A stretch of 64,000 nt of DNA from Mesorhizobium sp. M00.F.Ca.ET.216.01.1.1 (GCF_004010325.2 NZ_SADR02000011.1:154597-218596), one strand, 5' to 3'; positions 9,181-18,182 are shown, counted from the stretch's first letter. Made by a program: numbers and translations. The notes: generated by a model from the sequence alone, not told the origin.

Positions 9181-9195
9181 TTAATCATCGCTTAT
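9181..9195. promoter_or_regulatory. Near-consensus CtrA box upstream of the DUF882 gene
   Basis: TTAA-TCATCGC-TTAT matches seven of eight conserved bases of TTAA-N7-TTAA and lies 130 bases upstream of the DUF882 start. A cell-cycle-controlled envelope gene would make sense, but such matches arise by chance. Confidence 0.25.
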
Positions 9196-9259
9196 TGAAG
9201 TCGAAATGCGGTAACACCGTGGCGATATCCCGTCAAAAATATTGCACAGGGTTTCTTGG

Positions 9260-9274
9260 TAAACCACTGGTTTA
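9260..9274. promoter_or_regulatory. Perfect 15-bp dyad upstream of the DUF882 gene
   Basis: TAAACCACTGGTTTA is a perfect palindrome around a central C, lying in the AT-richer spacer between the DUF882 gene and the end of the sigma-54 regulator gene. It has operator form; no cognate protein can be named. The rest of the 9052-9430 spacer shows no gene. Confidence 0.35.
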
Positions 9275-9430
9275 GATGATGTTTCCGCTCCCGATCGAAA
9301 CACGATCTGTTACCGTTAGCCTTAATACGTGAACGACACTGTACGTCGTCACGGCGCACGTAGCGCTCCTCGTTGGTCGTCAATTTGCGGTTAGTGCTAG
9401 GCTGGCAAGCTGGTCCGGAGCTTGCAGCCG

Positions 9431-10984
9431 TCAGGAGGCGAGCCGGTCGACGCGGCCGGTTTCCGGGTCGATGCCGTATTCCTTGAGCTTCCTATACAGC
9501 GTCGAACGGCCGATGCCGAGGCGACGGGCGACCTCGCTCATCTGGCCGTTGTAGTGGTCGATCGCCAGCTTGATCATTTCCAGCTCGACATCGGCGAGCG
9601 CGCGCACATCGCCGCGCTCGTCCAGCGCCCGCAGCGTGCCGAAGCGAGGCTGCAGCCTAGCCGGAGGATCGGCAGCAGCGCCATTGTCGGTGGACAGGAC
9701 ACGGTCGTCGATGGATGCGGTACGGTCGTCGCGCAAGCTATCCGAGGCAAGGCCGGTGTGCGGCGAGGCAACGTGCGCATCGAGATTGACGATGCCTTCC
9801 ACCTGCGCCCGGATCTGCGGGAATTCCTCCTCGGTCAGCACGTCGCCTTCGGCGAGCACCGAAGCCCTGAAGACGGCATTTTCCAACTGTCTGATGTTTC
9901 CCGGCCAGTCATAGGCCTGCAGCATGGCGAGCGCCGCATCCGAGATGCCGTGCAGGCGGTAGCGCGGGTCGGCTGGCGCAGCCCTCTCCATGAAGTGCCT
10001 GACCAGATAGGGGATGTCGTCGCGGCGGTCGCGCAGCGGCGGCACGAAGATCGGATAAACGTTCAGCCGGTAGAACAAGTCCTCGCGGAACTTGCCGTCC
10101 TTGACCTGCTGCAAAAGGTTGCGGTGCGTCGCAGAGATCAGCCTGATGTCGACCCTGACGGTCGAACGGCCGCCAACTGGATCGACCTCCCCGTCCTGGA
10201 CGGCGCGCAACAACTTGACCTGCACGTCGAGCGGCAGGTCGCCGATCTCGTCGAGGAACAGAGTGCCCGAATGCGCCTCGACAAACTTGCCGGTATGCTT
10301 TTCGGTGGCGCCTGTGAACGAGCCCTTCTCGTGGCCGAACAGGATCGATTCGACCAGATTATCGGGAATGGCGCCGCAATTGACGGTAACGAAGGGTTTC
10401 GAGCGCCGGTCGCCGCTGCCCTGGATGGCGCGCGCCACCAGTTCCTTGCCGACACCGGACTCGCCCTCGATCAGGATCGGTATGTTGGACGCCGCCGCCT
10501 TCTGGCCGAGACGAATCACCCGGTCCATCGCCGGGCTGTGGGTGATCAGGTCCTTGAAGGTCAGATGGCCGCCGCGCCGCCGCGACGTGCGCTTCACCTC
10601 GTCCTCGATTGCCTCGACCTTGAGCGCGTTGCCGATCGATGTCTGCAGCCTGTCCGGAGACGCCGGCTTGACAACGAAGTCGAAGGCGCCGTGGCGCATC
10701 GCCGAAACGACGGTCTCGATGCCACCTTGCGCGGTCTGCACGATGACCGGCACATTGATGCCGCGCTCGCGCATCGCCTTCAGAACGCCGATGCCGTCGA
10801 GGCCGGGCATGACAAGGTCGAGGATGACCACCGACACATCGCGCGCATTGGGCCCGTCGAGGGTGTCGAGACCGGCCTCGCCGCCATCGGCAATAATCGC
10901 GCTGTGGCCGAATTTCGTCACAGCCGCCTCGAGCAGTCGGCGCTGCACGGGATCGTCATCGACTATGAGTATGGAACCTGTCAT
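9431..10984 (-). CDS. NtrC-family sigma-54-dependent response regulator
   Basis: A 517-residue three-domain regulator. The receiver domain (1-120) has the acidic pair DDD near residue 10, phospho-acceptor Asp56 in VILDLVMPG, and Lys in VVKPAS. The AAA+ sigma-54 domain has Walker A GESGVGKE, the GSFTGA loop (a variant of the canonical GAFTGA that contacts sigma-54), Walker B LFLDEIGDLP and the arginine-finger region LFYRLNVYPI. The Fis-type helix-turn-helix at the C-terminus is SEVARRLGIGRSTLYRKLKEYGI. It would activate RpoN promoters upon phosphorylation. No sensor kinase is adjacent. The start at 10984 has only a weak, distant purine-rich site. Targets unknown. Confidence 0.92.
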   Translation of the reverse strand: MTGSILIVDDDPVQRRLLEAAVTKFGHSAIIADGGEAGLDTLDGPNARDVSVVILDLVMPGLDGIGVLKAMRERGINVPVIVQTAQGGIETVVSAMRHGAFDFVVKPASPDRLQTSIGNALKVEAIEDEVKRTSRRRGGHLTFKDLITHSPAMDRVIRLGQKAAASNIPILIEGESGVGKELVARAIQGSGDRRSKPFVTVNCGAIPDNLVESILFGHEKGSFTGATEKHTGKFVEAHSGTLFLDEIGDLPLDVQVKLLRAVQDGEVDPVGGRSTVRVDIRLISATHRNLLQQVKDGKFREDLFYRLNVYPIFVPPLRDRRDDIPYLVRHFMERAAPADPRYRLHGISDAALAMLQAYDWPGNIRQLENAVFRASVLAEGDVLTEEEFPQIRAQVEGIVNLDAHVASPHTGLASDSLRDDRTASIDDRVLSTDNGAAADPPARLQPRFGTLRALDERGDVRALADVELEMIKLAIDHYNGQMSEVARRLGIGRSTLYRKLKEYGIDPETGRVDRLAS

Positions 10985-11142
10985 GACTGATTTGAATTTC
11001 CCGCCTAAGAATCCCCATGAATCGAAATCCCCATGGATCATCTTGGCACAGGGTTCTAAACAAGGTTTCAAAAAACCCGGTGAACGAATTCCTTAGGATT
11101 TGACCGGCTTTCCTTTCCCCCCTCGATCCGGAAGGTGTGTTG

Positions 11143-12981
11143 ATGCGCTTGGTGTTTGGTCGGCAGCTTGCAGCAGCGGCATCCGGTCAGGGCGCGGCGG
11201 AGCTAGGCGACCTGCCGGAATGGAACCTCGCCGATCTCTATTCCGGCATGGAGGCGCCCGAGCTGACACGCGACATCGCCAAGGCCGCGGCCGATGCCGC
11301 CAGCTTCGAAGCCCGCTGGAAAGGCACGCTTGCCGCCGAAGCCGGACGCGGCGGCGCGGGCAGGCTGGGCGAAGCGCTCGCCGCTTACGAGGCGCTGGAG
11401 GAACTGATCGGCCGCATCGTCTCCTATGCCGGACTGGTCTATGCCGGCAATACATCGGATCCGCAGCGCGCCAAGCTCTACGGCGACATCCAGGAGAAGA
11501 TGACCGACGCCAGCGCGCATCTTCTGTTTTTCGCGCTCGAACTGAACCTGATCGACGATGCCGCGATCGAGAGTGCACTCGCCGCCGACGCCGGCTTCGC
11601 CCACTACCGGCCGTGGGTGCTCGATCTGCGCATGGACAAGCCCTACCAGCTCGAGGACCGGGTCGAGCAGCTGTTCCATGAAAAGTCGATTACCGGGCGC
11701 GGTGCCTGGAACCGCCTGTTCGACGAGACGATGACCGACCTGCGCTTCGATGTCGACGGCGAGGAGCTGACGCTGGAGCCGGCGCTGAACCGCCTGCAGG
11801 ATGCCAACGGCGAGGTGCGCCGCCGGGCTTCCGAAGCGCTGGCCGCAACCTTCCGCAAGAATTTGCGCACCTTCACGCTGATCACCAACACGCTGGCCAA
11901 GGACAAGGAGATCTCCGACCGCTGGCGTGGCTTCGAGGACATCGCCGATTCACGCCATCTCGCCAACCGCGTCGAGCGCAGCGTTGTGGATGCGCTGGCG
12001 TCCGCCGTCCGCGACGCCTATCCGCGCCTGTCGCACCGCTACTATGCGATGAAGGCACGCTGGCTCGGCATGGAGGTGATGAACCACTGGGACCGCAACG
12101 CGCCGCTTCCCGAAACCCCGCAGGCGGTCATCCGCTGGGACGATGCCAAGAACACGGTGCTCTCGGCCTATCAGCGCTTTTCGCCCGACATGGCGGAGAT
12201 CGCGAGAACGTTCTTCGACCGCAACTGGATCGACGCGCCGGTCAGGCCGGGTAAGTCGCCCGGCGCCTTCGCGCATCCGACTGTGCCGTCGGCGCATCCC
12301 TATGTGCTGCTCAACTACATGGGCAAGCCGCGCGATGTGATGACGCTGGCGCATGAGCTCGGCCATGGTGTGCATCAGGTGCTGGCCGGCGGCCAGGGCG
12401 CGCTGATGGCTTCGACACCGCTGACGCTGGCCGAGACGGCATCCGTCTTTGGCGAGATGCTGACCTTCCGTTCGCTGCTCGACCAGACCACCGACAAGCG
12501 CGAGCGCAAGGCCATGCTCGCCCAGAAGGTCGAGGACATGATCAACACCGTCGTGCGCCAGATCGCCTTTTATGAATTCGAGCGCAAGGTGCATGCCGAG
12601 CGCAAGAACGGTGAGCTGACCTCCGACAGGCTCGGCCAGTTCTGGCTCGAAGTGCAGGCCGAAAGCCTCGGGCCGGCGATCAAGCTGCGCGACGGATACG
12701 AGGTCTTCTGGACATACATCCCGCACTTCATCCATTCGCCCTTCTATGTCTATGCCTACGCCTTCGGCGATTGCCTGGTGAACTCGCTCTACGCGGTCTA
12801 CCAGAATGCCGAGCGCGGCTTTCAGGAGAAGTATTTCGAGATGCTGCGCGCCGGCGGCACCAAGCATCATTCGGAGCTTCTGGCGCCGTTCGGCCTCGAT
12901 GCCACCGATCCAGCCTTCTGGCAGATCGGGCTTGGCGTGATCGGCGGCCTGATCGACGAACTGGAAGCGCTGGACAAGTGA
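11143..12981 (+). CDS. pepF: M3 family oligoendopeptidase F
   Basis: A 612-residue zinc peptidase. The HELGH motif (His404, Glu405, His408) and the downstream third ligand Glu in ETASVFGE define the M3 family; the N-terminal 200 residues are the helical M3 cap. It cleaves oligopeptides in the cytoplasm and takes part in peptide turnover. The ATG at 11143 has GGAAGG seven bases upstream; GTG and TTG codons directly before it are in frame but worse spaced. It is divergent from the sigma-54 regulator. Confidence 0.93.
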   Translation: MRLVFGRQLAAAASGQGAAELGDLPEWNLADLYSGMEAPELTRDIAKAAADAASFEARWKGTLAAEAGRGGAGRLGEALAAYEALEELIGRIVSYAGLVYAGNTSDPQRAKLYGDIQEKMTDASAHLLFFALELNLIDDAAIESALAADAGFAHYRPWVLDLRMDKPYQLEDRVEQLFHEKSITGRGAWNRLFDETMTDLRFDVDGEELTLEPALNRLQDANGEVRRRASEALAATFRKNLRTFTLITNTLAKDKEISDRWRGFEDIADSRHLANRVERSVVDALASAVRDAYPRLSHRYYAMKARWLGMEVMNHWDRNAPLPETPQAVIRWDDAKNTVLSAYQRFSPDMAEIARTFFDRNWIDAPVRPGKSPGAFAHPTVPSAHPYVLLNYMGKPRDVMTLAHELGHGVHQVLAGGQGALMASTPLTLAETASVFGEMLTFRSLLDQTTDKRERKAMLAQKVEDMINTVVRQIAFYEFERKVHAERKNGELTSDRLGQFWLEVQAESLGPAIKLRDGYEVFWTYIPHFIHSPFYVYAYAFGDCLVNSLYAVYQNAERGFQEKYFEMLRAGGTKHHSELLAPFGLDATDPAFWQIGLGVIGGLIDELEALDK

Positions 12982-13394
12982 CACGCGTCCGGTGTGCGGC
13001 CCAAGGGGGAGCGCCTATTAATCTGATCGAAACCGCGGGTTTGACAGAACAGTTTAGCCGGAATGCATATTGAGACCGTTCTATTCTTGCCGTAAATATT
13101 TGTTCTTGAATAACTCTCCGTGGAATTTTTCCGTTAGCTTTCTGTAAGCTGTATGGTAGCGTCTCGTCTCAAGCTCAGCCGGGCGCGCGGCTCAGGCCAG
13201 AAAATCTCGGTCAGTCATGGCGCTTCGGCGAATGCGAAAGTGGCCATCGGCATGGCACAAAGCCGATCGCCGACGGATCGAGGTGAAGACGACTGTTCCG
13301 CGAACGCGGAACCGCTATTGAATGGTCCTTGCGCCAAGGTCATGACTCCCGGGCCACGGCAGACAGATCCGACTGGAGAGAGAGAGAGAAGAAG
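12982..13394. other. Gene-free spacer between pepF and the HhH protein gene
   Basis: About 410 bases. The middle part (13070-13150) is AT-rich and probably holds the promoter of the downstream gene. A 93-codon open frame at 13153-13434 has no domain, no convincing ribosome site and overlaps the real gene start, so I do not call it. No hairpin terminator for pepF is visible. Confidence 0.5.
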
Positions 13395-14234
13395 ATGGGC
13401 ACTTTTTTCTACATGCTCCTGGCCTTCCTTGTAGGTGTGTTGGTTGGCTGGTTCATCTGGGGACGCCTGCGTGGCGAACTCGACAGCTTGCGCGGCGATC
13501 TCGACCGCACACGCAGCGAGCGCGACAGGCTGCGCGCCGATGCCGACCGCCTGACCGGCGAGTTGGAGGCGGGCGGTCGTGCCCGCGCTGAGGCGCCATC
13601 CGCAGCCAGTAAAACGGGCGCCGCGAAGGCAGCTGTCCCAGCGCCGTCAGCCCTGATGGCAACACCCGCGGTAGCCAAATCCGCACGCGCCAAGCCTGCA
13701 GCAGCCAAATCTGCAGCGGGCAAGTCCGCGGCAGCTAAATCTGCTCCGGCCAAAGCTGCTCCAGCCAAGTCTGCTGTGCCCAAGCCAGTTGCAGCCAAGC
13801 CAGCTACAGCCAAATCATCTGCAGCCAAGACTGGAGCAGCCAAGAAACCCGCCGAAGCGGCACCCGCACCAAAGCCTCTTGCGTCGAAGGCGGCTGCACC
13901 CAAGGCAAGTACTGCGCCGAAAAAGACCGCTCCTGCGGCAAGGAAAGCCGCATCGACGCCCGGCAAGGCAGTGGCCGGCAAGGCCGACAATCTGCGGCGC
14001 CTGATCGGCGTCGGCCCGGCCAACGAGAAGCTGCTCAAGGGGCAAGGGGTCACGACCTACGCCCAGATCGCCGCCTGGACACCAGCCGACGTCAAGCGGA
14101 TCGAGGAAGTCCTGAACTTCGACGGACGCATCGAGCGCGAGCGCTGGATCGAGCAAGCGAAATTGCTTGCCGCAGGCGACGAAAAGGAATTTGCACTCCG
14201 CTTCCCGACTGCGGGCACCGCCAGCAACACCTGA
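13395..14234 (+). CDS. Membrane-anchored Ala/Lys/Pro-rich protein with C-terminal helix-hairpin-helix domain
   Basis: A 279-residue protein starting at ATG 13395 behind a GA-rich leader. One transmembrane helix (residues 4-24) is followed by a short coiled coil of charged heptads (27-60). Next comes about 140 residues of imperfect AKxAAAK / AKPA repeats resembling histone H1 tails. The C-terminal domain (about 200-265) begins NLRRLIGVGPANEKLLKGQGV, a helix-hairpin-helix of the kind also found at the C-terminus of rhizobial NuoE. The basic tail could bind nucleic acid or acidic polymers next to the membrane; function unknown. It has its own strong terminator. Confidence 0.8.
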   Translation: MGTFFYMLLAFLVGVLVGWFIWGRLRGELDSLRGDLDRTRSERDRLRADADRLTGELEAGGRARAEAPSAASKTGAAKAAVPAPSALMATPAVAKSARAKPAAAKSAAGKSAAAKSAPAKAAPAKSAVPKPVAAKPATAKSSAAKTGAAKKPAEAAPAPKPLASKAAAPKASTAPKKTAPAARKAASTPGKAVAGKADNLRRLIGVGPANEKLLKGQGVTTYAQIAAWTPADVKRIEEVLNFDGRIERERWIEQAKLLAAGDEKEFALRFPTAGTASNT

Positions 14235-14260
14235 TCATCCTGCCGCATGAGCATATGGCG

Positions 14261-14301
14261 AACTGGCGGCGTCCGTGACGGGCGCCGCCAGTTTGCTTTT
14301 T
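14261..14301 (+). terminator. Rho-independent terminator of the HhH protein gene
   Basis: An eleven-base-pair perfect stem (AACTGGCGGCG / CGCCGCCAGTT) with an eleven-base loop is followed by TTGC and a run of five T residues, 27 bases after the stop codon. Confidence 0.85.
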
Positions 14302-14408
14302 GGATTAAGGCCGTCTTTGCGTCTTGAGACGCCGTTCTCTCGATTGCGCAAGGCCGGGGCCCCATATAGAGCGATCACTGGCGCCATCGACCGCAGCATC
14401 CGAGCCCC

Positions 14409-15554
14409 ATGTCCCTGCCCTCTGCAATCTTCCGCAATGACGAGAGCGCTCGCCAGCTCGTCTTCGACAATCCGGCTGAGATCATTGTGGCGCATGAGGC
14501 GGAAGATTTTCTGCCGGCACTGGAAGCCGCGCAGACCGCACACGGAGCCGGCAAATGGTTGGCCGGTTATTTGTCCTATGAGGCGGGCTACCTGCTCGAG
14601 CCGAAGCTCGTTCCACTGCTGCCGGCGGGCCGGCGCGCGCCGCTGGTTTGCCTGGGTGTCTTCGATGCTCCGGCCGACCAGGCCTTGCCACGCAGCAGTG
14701 CGCCGGCCAGCAACGGTCCGATCTTCGACGCCAGGGCGGCCTGGTCTTTCGAAGACTATGCAAAACGCTTTGCCGAGCTGCACGACCACATCCGCAAGGG
14801 CGACTGCTACCAGGGCAATCTGACCTTTCCGGTCCATGCCCAGTGGTCGGGTGATCCGCTGGCGGCCTTCGATGCGCTGACCGAACGCCAGCCGGTGAAG
14901 TATGGCGCCCTGGTTGCGCTCGGCGATCCAATCGTCTTGTCGCGTTCGCCGGAATTGTTCTTCAAAATCGATGCCGAAGGCATGATCGAAACGCACCCGA
15001 TGAAGGGCACGGCGCCGCGCGGTGCGACCAAGGCCGAGGACAAGCGGCTGAAGGCGTTCTTGCGCAACGACGAGAAGAACCAGGCCGAGAACCGGATGAT
15101 CGTCGATCTCCTGCGCAACGACATCTCGCTGATCAGCGAGGTCGGCACGCTGGCGGTGCCGGAGCTGTTCCGCATCGAGAGCTACCCGACCGTGCATCAA
15201 ATGGTCAGCCGCGTGCGGGCAAAGCTGTTGCCCGACATGACCATCCGCCAGATCTTCGCGGCACTGTTTCCGTGTGGTTCGATCACCGGCGCTCCCAAGA
15301 TCCGCGCCATGGAGATCCTGCACGACCTGGAGGGCACGCCGCGCGATGTCTATTGTGGCGCCATCGGCTGGATCGCGCCGGGCGGCACGATGCGCTTTTC
15401 CGTGGCGATCCGCACCATCTCGCTCTTTTCTGGCGGCGAGGCCGTCTACAATATCGGCGGCGGCGTCGTCTTCGATTCGACGGCTGAGGAGGAGTATCAG
15501 GAGTGCCTGCTGAAAGCGCGCTTCGCGACGGGAACGCTGCCGATTTCGAGCTGA
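14409..15554 (+). CDS. pabB: Aminodeoxychorismate synthase component I
   Basis: A 381-residue chorismate-utilising enzyme. The family signatures are present: KGDCYQGNLTF, the SRSPELFF segment, HPMKGTAPRG, ENRMIVDLLRND, and the CGSITGAPK motif with the GAPK active-site loop. It converts chorismate and ammonia to 4-amino-4-deoxychorismate for p-aminobenzoate and folate. It is shorter than anthranilate synthase TrpE and lacks its inhibitor-binding N-terminus, so PabB is preferred. It overlaps the next gene by 52 bases. Confidence 0.9.
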   Translation: MSLPSAIFRNDESARQLVFDNPAEIIVAHEAEDFLPALEAAQTAHGAGKWLAGYLSYEAGYLLEPKLVPLLPAGRRAPLVCLGVFDAPADQALPRSSAPASNGPIFDARAAWSFEDYAKRFAELHDHIRKGDCYQGNLTFPVHAQWSGDPLAAFDALTERQPVKYGALVALGDPIVLSRSPELFFKIDAEGMIETHPMKGTAPRGATKAEDKRLKAFLRNDEKNQAENRMIVDLLRNDISLISEVGTLAVPELFRIESYPTVHQMVSRVRAKLLPDMTIRQIFAALFPCGSITGAPKIRAMEILHDLEGTPRDVYCGAIGWIAPGGTMRFSVAIRTISLFSGGEAVYNIGGGVVFDSTAEEEYQECLLKARFATGTLPISS

Positions 15555-16165
15555 TCGAGACCATGCGCTGGGAACCGGGCCAGGGTTTCCTCCGCCTCGA
15601 TCGCCATCTTGCGCGCCTCTATGGCTCGGCAGCGGAGCTCGGCTTTGCCTGCGATCCGCAAAGGGTCGGCGAAGTGCTCATGAACACGGTCGGCCGGCAA
15701 CAAATCGCCCTGCGCATGCGCCTCCTTCTGTCGCGCAATGGCGAGATGACCGCCTCGGTGCAGCCCTACGAGCCGCTCGCCGCCGACAAGGTCTGGAGAC
15801 TGCAACTGGCGCGGACGCGGCTCGATTCGGGCGACATGCTGCTGCGCCACAAGACCAGTCGTCGAGAGACCTACCAGCGGGCACGCGCGGAATATCTCGC
15901 CAGCCGGGCCGACGAGGTGCTGCTGGCCAACGAGCGCGGCGAAATCTGCGAGGGCACGATCACCAATGTCTTCGCCGATTTCGGCGACGGCGTGCTGGCG
16001 ACGCCGCGGCTCGATTGCGGCTTGCTGCCTGGCGTATTGCGCGGTGAGTTGCTGGATGAAGGCCGCGCCCGCGAAGCAATCTATACCTTGGATGATTTGA
16101 AGTCGGCCAAGGCGCTTTTCGTCGGCAATTCGCTGCGCGGGTTGATCCCGGCAAAATTGGGCTGA
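15503..16165 (+). CDS. pabC: Aminotransferase class IV, probable aminodeoxychorismate lyase
   Basis: A 220-residue fold-type IV PLP enzyme. The Schiff-base Lys lies in LLRHKTSRRE, and the conserved Glu region is DEVLLANERGEICEGTITNVF. PabC removes pyruvate from aminodeoxychorismate to give p-aminobenzoate, which fits its place directly after pabB. The GTG start at 15503 lies inside pabB with GGAGGAG upstream; starting at the ATG at 15563 would cut the conserved FELIETMRW strand. The long overlap suggests translational coupling. Confidence 0.85.
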   Translation: MPAESALRDGNAADFELIETMRWEPGQGFLRLDRHLARLYGSAAELGFACDPQRVGEVLMNTVGRQQIALRMRLLLSRNGEMTASVQPYEPLAADKVWRLQLARTRLDSGDMLLRHKTSRRETYQRARAEYLASRADEVLLANERGEICEGTITNVFADFGDGVLATPRLDCGLLPGVLRGELLDEGRAREAIYTLDDLKSAKALFVGNSLRGLIPAKLG

Positions 16166-16218
16166 TACGAAGCGGATACGAGAATGATCGCTGCCGCATT
16201 GGACTCCTGCAGACAAGC

Positions 16219-17157
16219 ATGAATTTCCGCTCGCCGACCCACACGCCCTATGACGGTTCATCAAAGCTCTTCACCATCGGGCTGAAGCCGCTCGACCTCG
16301 ACGCATGGATCGAGGTCGACGAGCATCTGCTGCTCTATCACGCCGAGAAGCGCCGCCTCTACGCGCAAATCCCCGATAAGGTCTTTGTCGAGGAGGACGG
16401 CACGCGCGAGGCCCAGCGTGAAGTGCTCGATCTGCTCGGCGCGCATCTGCCAGCGAAATTCCGGCACGCCTACCTGCGCTCCGGCGCCGGCATCGAACTG
16501 ACCGGCGCCGCGTGCGATTCAGCCGGTATCTGCACAGCCGATGATCTCAGCGACGCCCCTCTGGTCGCGGCCTCGCTGCTCGTTCAGGAAGACCTGATCC
16601 TGATGCGCCGGGACGACAGCGGCTGGCGGCTGGTCGCCGGCTCGCTGTGCTTTCCCTCGTCATGGTCGCTGATCGAGAAATTCGGCAGGCCGCTGCAGCA
16701 GATCCATGCGCCGGTGCCGGGCTTCGGCCCGGGCACGCGCCCGGCCGATCTCATCAACCGCATGTTCGACGGTCTCCAGGGCCAGGCGGTCGAGCGCTAC
16801 AACTGGTCGATCCAGGCTGGCGATGCGCTCTACCATCCGCTCTCCGGCCTCGAACGCATCGACCGCGCCACCAACCGCCCGTCCAGTTTCCCGGACGGCG
16901 ACATCGACGCCCATGCCTTCATCCGCGTCGAGCGGCAGACGCTGCGGAAGCTGCCGGTATCGCGCGACATCCTGTTCACCATCCGCGTCCATCTCGACCC
17001 GCTCAAGGTGCTGGCCCGCCACCCCGAAGGGGCAACGCTCGCGGCATCTTTCGCCGCTGAATTGCAGGCACTCGACGAGGCGCAACTCGACTACAAGGGC
17101 ATGACGGCCGACCGCGACCGGCTGGTCACCATGCTCAGGACGCTGGCGCTGTCCTAA
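16219..17157 (+). CDS. DUF3445 protein, heme-dependent oxidative N-demethylase-like
   Basis: A 312-residue protein of the DUF3445 family, recognised by the segment LVAGSLCFPSSWSLIEKFG followed by the IHAPVPGF motif and an RVERQTLRKLP block in the second half. Characterised relatives are alpha subunits of heme-dependent oxidative N-demethylases acting on dimethylamine-type compounds; the partner subunits are not adjacent here. The gene follows pabC by 53 bases and may be co-transcribed. Family call strong, activity inferred. Confidence 0.8.
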   Translation: MNFRSPTHTPYDGSSKLFTIGLKPLDLDAWIEVDEHLLLYHAEKRRLYAQIPDKVFVEEDGTREAQREVLDLLGAHLPAKFRHAYLRSGAGIELTGAACDSAGICTADDLSDAPLVAASLLVQEDLILMRRDDSGWRLVAGSLCFPSSWSLIEKFGRPLQQIHAPVPGFGPGTRPADLINRMFDGLQGQAVERYNWSIQAGDALYHPLSGLERIDRATNRPSSFPDGDIDAHAFIRVERQTLRKLPVSRDILFTIRVHLDPLKVLARHPEGATLAASFAAELQALDEAQLDYKGMTADRDRLVTMLRTLALS

Positions 17158-17228
17158 AAGCGCGTCGCATCTGGAGTGATCCATGCGATGCGCTTTGTCG
17201 TCATCCCAAAACCGCTGCGCACTTGCAT
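17157..17228. repeat. RIME-like palindromic intergenic repeat
   Basis: A 14-base arm at 17157-17170 (AAAGCGCGTCGCAT) pairs with 17183-17196 (ATGCGATGCGCTTT) with one mismatch around a 12-base loop, followed by a TCCCAAAACCGCTGCGCACTT tract cut here to its first part. I recall this arrangement from many rhizobial intergenic spacers. It starts on the stop codon of the DUF3445 gene and may act as its transcript end. Confidence 0.65.
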
Positions 17229-17671
17229 TAAATCGCCGCCAGGCCCAGCAGCAGGATTGTGGACATCGCGGTAAACACGGTGACGTTGACGTCCCACCGC
17301 CAACCCGCCGGTCCGAATGGTGGCCGGAACGGCAAATAGCCATTCTCGTCGTAGAGCACACCGCCATAGATCGGTCGCGAGAGCATGGCCACGAAGAAGG
17401 CTCCATACATGGCGGCACCCAATCCGCCGGCGAGATAGAGCCGTTCGGCTTCGAGTTGCCCCTTGATCCAGATGAGCCCCAGCGCAATCAGCGCGACTCC
17501 GGTGTAGCTCAGCACCTGCCAGACGACGTGAAACCGGGCGTGGGGAGTCCACAGCGGATTGGTGGCGTGGGTGGCGTTCAAGTCGGCTTTGATCGTCACC
17601 ACACCGTAGCCAATGGTCGCGAGGCTCAGAAGAACGCGGGCAAGCAGATGACTGTCGTAAGCGATTTCCAT
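17228..17671 (-). CDS. Small four-helix membrane protein, unknown function
   Basis: A 147-residue protein; the ATG at 17671 has AGGAGG eight bases upstream. Four hydrophobic helices are visible (about residues 8-24, 45-65, 74-95 and 125-145), with a conserved-looking ARFHVVWQV segment in helix 2. I do not recognise a characterised family. It lies 98 bases downstream of the MoaF-like gene on the same strand, so both may be under the LacI regulator whose operators lie upstream. Confidence 0.7.
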   Translation of the reverse strand: MEIAYDSHLLARVLLSLATIGYGVVTIKADLNATHATNPLWTPHARFHVVWQVLSYTGVALIALGLIWIKGQLEAERLYLAGGLGAAMYGAFFVAMLSRPIYGGVLYDENGYLPFRPPFGPAGWRWDVNVTVFTAMSTILLLGLAAI

Positions 17672-17769
17672 CGCACTTTCCTCCTCATTAGAGAAATCGA
17701 TGACAGGCACTTCAGCAGTGTGCCGGCCGCACATGGCTGCCGCGCCTGGCCACGACGCGGCATGCCATG

Positions 17770-18093
17770 TTACGCCGCCGGAATGGATTGAATAGCGCCC
17801 TGGGCACAGAAGAGCTGTCCGTCGGCCAGCCGCGCATAATTATGGACGATCCCATTTTCATGATCCTGCAGCTGCACAACGAAGTTGCCGCTCTGTTCCG
17901 TCCAACTCACGAGCACGAGGTTCGGGCGTACGCTGGTCAGGTCGACCTTGACCATCTCATCAATTTCAGTAGCTCCAATCGACGCCTGCACGTGCAATTC
18001 CTCCGGCGAGAAAAACGTTAGCCGGGGTACGAAGGAGCCGAAAACACAATCGAATGTCTTACCGATAAGCGAGGCTGGAAAAGCTTCCACCAT
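17770..18093 (-). CDS. MoaF-related small protein
   Basis: A 107-residue protein with a strong GGAGGGAG ribosome site. The sequence TFDCVFGSFVPRLTFFS, a long middle strand block, and VSWTEQSGNFVVQLQDHENGIVHN resemble the lipocalin-like MoaF domain. The name comes from molybdenum cofactor loci, but many MoaF-like proteins sit in catabolic clusters as small-ligand binders or isomerase-like enzymes. It is divergent from a LacI regulator across two identical operators, so it is the regulator's likely target. Function unknown. Confidence 0.65.
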   Translation of the reverse strand: MVEAFPASLIGKTFDCVFGSFVPRLTFFSPEELHVQASIGATEIDEMVKVDLTSVRPNLVLVSWTEQSGNFVVQLQDHENGIVHNYARLADGQLFCAQGAIQSIPAA

Positions 18094-18168
18094 AACTCCC
18101 TCCGTTTGGCTGTGACTGTTGTCACCAAAGCCATCTCAATTCTCGGTACCTTAGGCTCATAATGCGTT

Positions 18169-18182
18169 TTGGAGCGCTCCAA
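18169..18182. promoter_or_regulatory. LacI-type operator, copy 1
   Basis: TTGGAGCGCTCCAA is a perfect 14-base palindrome of the LacI-family type with central CG, 76 bases upstream of the MoaF-like gene. The identical sequence recurs at 18223-18236. Confidence 0.8.

Noticed and set aside
9422..10990. Long plus-strand open frame (522 codons) opposite the sigma-54 regulator
   Set aside because: It is the antisense shadow of a well-supported NtrC-family gene in GC-rich DNA; no domain or ribosome site.
13153..13434. 93-codon open frame upstream of the HhH protein
   Set aside because: No ribosome site, no recognisable domain, and it overlaps the confident start at 13395.
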